A stretch of 7,154 nt of DNA. Origin: Pseudomonadota bacterium (lineage in GTDB: Bacteria > Pseudomonadota > Gammaproteobacteria > Halothiobacillales > Halothiobacillaceae). Below the pieces are notes generated by a model that saw only the letters and a program-made list of their open reading frames with translations, searched no databases and was not told where the DNA came from. Position 1 is the first letter of the stretch. Every line of letters begins with the position of its first letter. Position numbers and translations under genes: made by a program. Of this stretch, positions 6,726 through 7,154 are shown piece after piece. The DNA is taken from the NCBI GenBank assembly GCA_021795795.1, contig JAJYPA010000431.1:1-7154 (forward strand), in the 5' to 3' direction.

Positions 6726-7154
6726 ATGGAAGAAGCCGTTGGCAAGCTTTGGCATAGAGCGATCACCAGGATCGCCACGCGCCGCTATCCCAAAGCAGCG
6801 GCCTCCCTCAATACGCTGGCCGGACCCTTGGGTCTGCTATATCGTGCCTGCAATGGGGAATGGGGCCGGGAGCTGATATCCACCACCGCGACACGGCATC
6901 ATGGTCGGCGCGGCTGGCTGGCGCGGCTGGCTGGGGTAGGCACGCACACGGAACTGGCCTGGTGCGATACCGAAGCGTTGCGACTGCCGGAGGTGATCGA
7001 TCTATTTCCTGATGCCGGTTTGAATCTGGATCTCTATCGGTGGCTGACCGCATTGGCCGCGCAAACGTCCGACGATGCCGATTGGTTCAGCGCCCAGCAA
7101 GATGCAAGCCAGCGGCTGCTTACCCGCTTCTCCGGCCTGGCTGCGATTTATGGG
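6726..7154 (+). CDS. norD: NorD, N-terminal part (runs off the window)
   Basis: NorD proteins, usually around 600 residues or more, carry a C-terminal von Willebrand factor A domain with a MIDAS metal site and act as the adaptor between NorQ and NorB. Only the first 143 codons are present, open to the last base, so the vWA domain lies outside. The start MEEAVGKLWHRAITR and the LPEVIDLFPDAGLNLDLYRWLTALAA block (residues 88-112) fit the family N-terminus. No clear Shine-Dalgarno precedes the ATG; with only 9 bp after the norQ stop, coupling to norQ is likely. A perfect 13-bp tandem duplication lies inside the gene at 6907-6932, and the reading frame stays open through it. The identity is well supported by the neighbours and N-terminal pattern. 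Confidence 0.92.
   Translation, partial: MEEAVGKLWHRAITRIATRRYPKAAASLNTLAGPLGLLYRACNGEWGRELISTTATRHHGRRGWLARLAGVGTHTELAWCDTEALRLPEVIDLFPDAGLNLDLYRWLTALAAQTSDDADWFSAQQDASQRLLTRFSGLAAIYG
6907..6932 (+). repeat. Perfect 13-bp tandem repeat inside norD
   Basis: The unit GGCGCGGCTGGCT occurs twice back to back (6907-6919 and 6920-6932), with GG matching the start of a third copy. It encodes the RRGWLARLAG region near residues 61-70 of NorD. Because 13 is not a multiple of three, gain or loss of one unit would shift the frame and end NorD early. Confidence 0.9.

Overview
The window carries a thiamin-biosynthesis gene (thiC) followed, after about 1 kb of mostly non-coding DNA, by a six-gene nitric oxide reductase operon in the order norC-norB-norE-norF-norQ-norD. 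The last gene runs off the right edge. All of these read on the plus strand. Inside the 1-kb gap lies one small minus-strand gene for a four-cysteine protein of 68 residues that I cannot name.

The proteins are proteobacterial in type. The style of ThiC, the cytochrome-c-dependent (cNOR) form of NorB/NorC and the perfect FNR-type box fit a gamma- or betaproteobacterium able to respire nitrogen oxides at low oxygen. An Acidithiobacillus-like sulfur or iron oxidiser is one possibility. That is an impression from memory of similar proteins, not something the sequence proves.

Layout: 37-1926 thiC. 1927-2229 is a non-coding gap between convergent genes, holding two inverted repeats. 2230-2436 (minus) is the Cys-rich small protein. 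2437-2963 is a 527-bp divergent control region. On its minus strand it has a good sigma70-type promoter with a 14-bp dyad in the spacer, pointing at the Cys-rich gene. On its plus strand it has a perfect FNR box (TTGAT-N4-ATCAA) placed exactly where a class II activator would sit relative to a -10-like AATTAT. Closer to norC there is a second dyad of the same architecture (TTGCA-N4-TGCAA), then a very strong Shine-Dalgarno. 2964-7154 is the nor operon.

How the genes work together: NorC (membrane-anchored cytochrome c) passes electrons to NorB (haem b, haem b3 and non-haem FeB), which reduces two NO to N2O. NorE (oxidase subunit III-like) and NorF (small membrane protein) are accessory membrane proteins. 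NorQ (MoxR/CbbQ-type AAA+ ATPase) and NorD (its von Willebrand A partner, only the N-terminal 143 residues seen) are needed for maturation, probably for inserting FeB. A strong intercistronic stem-loop separates norCB from norEFQD and may set their relative expression. The least explained parts are the Cys-rich gene with its operator-like promoter, and the second FNR/DNR-like dyad.
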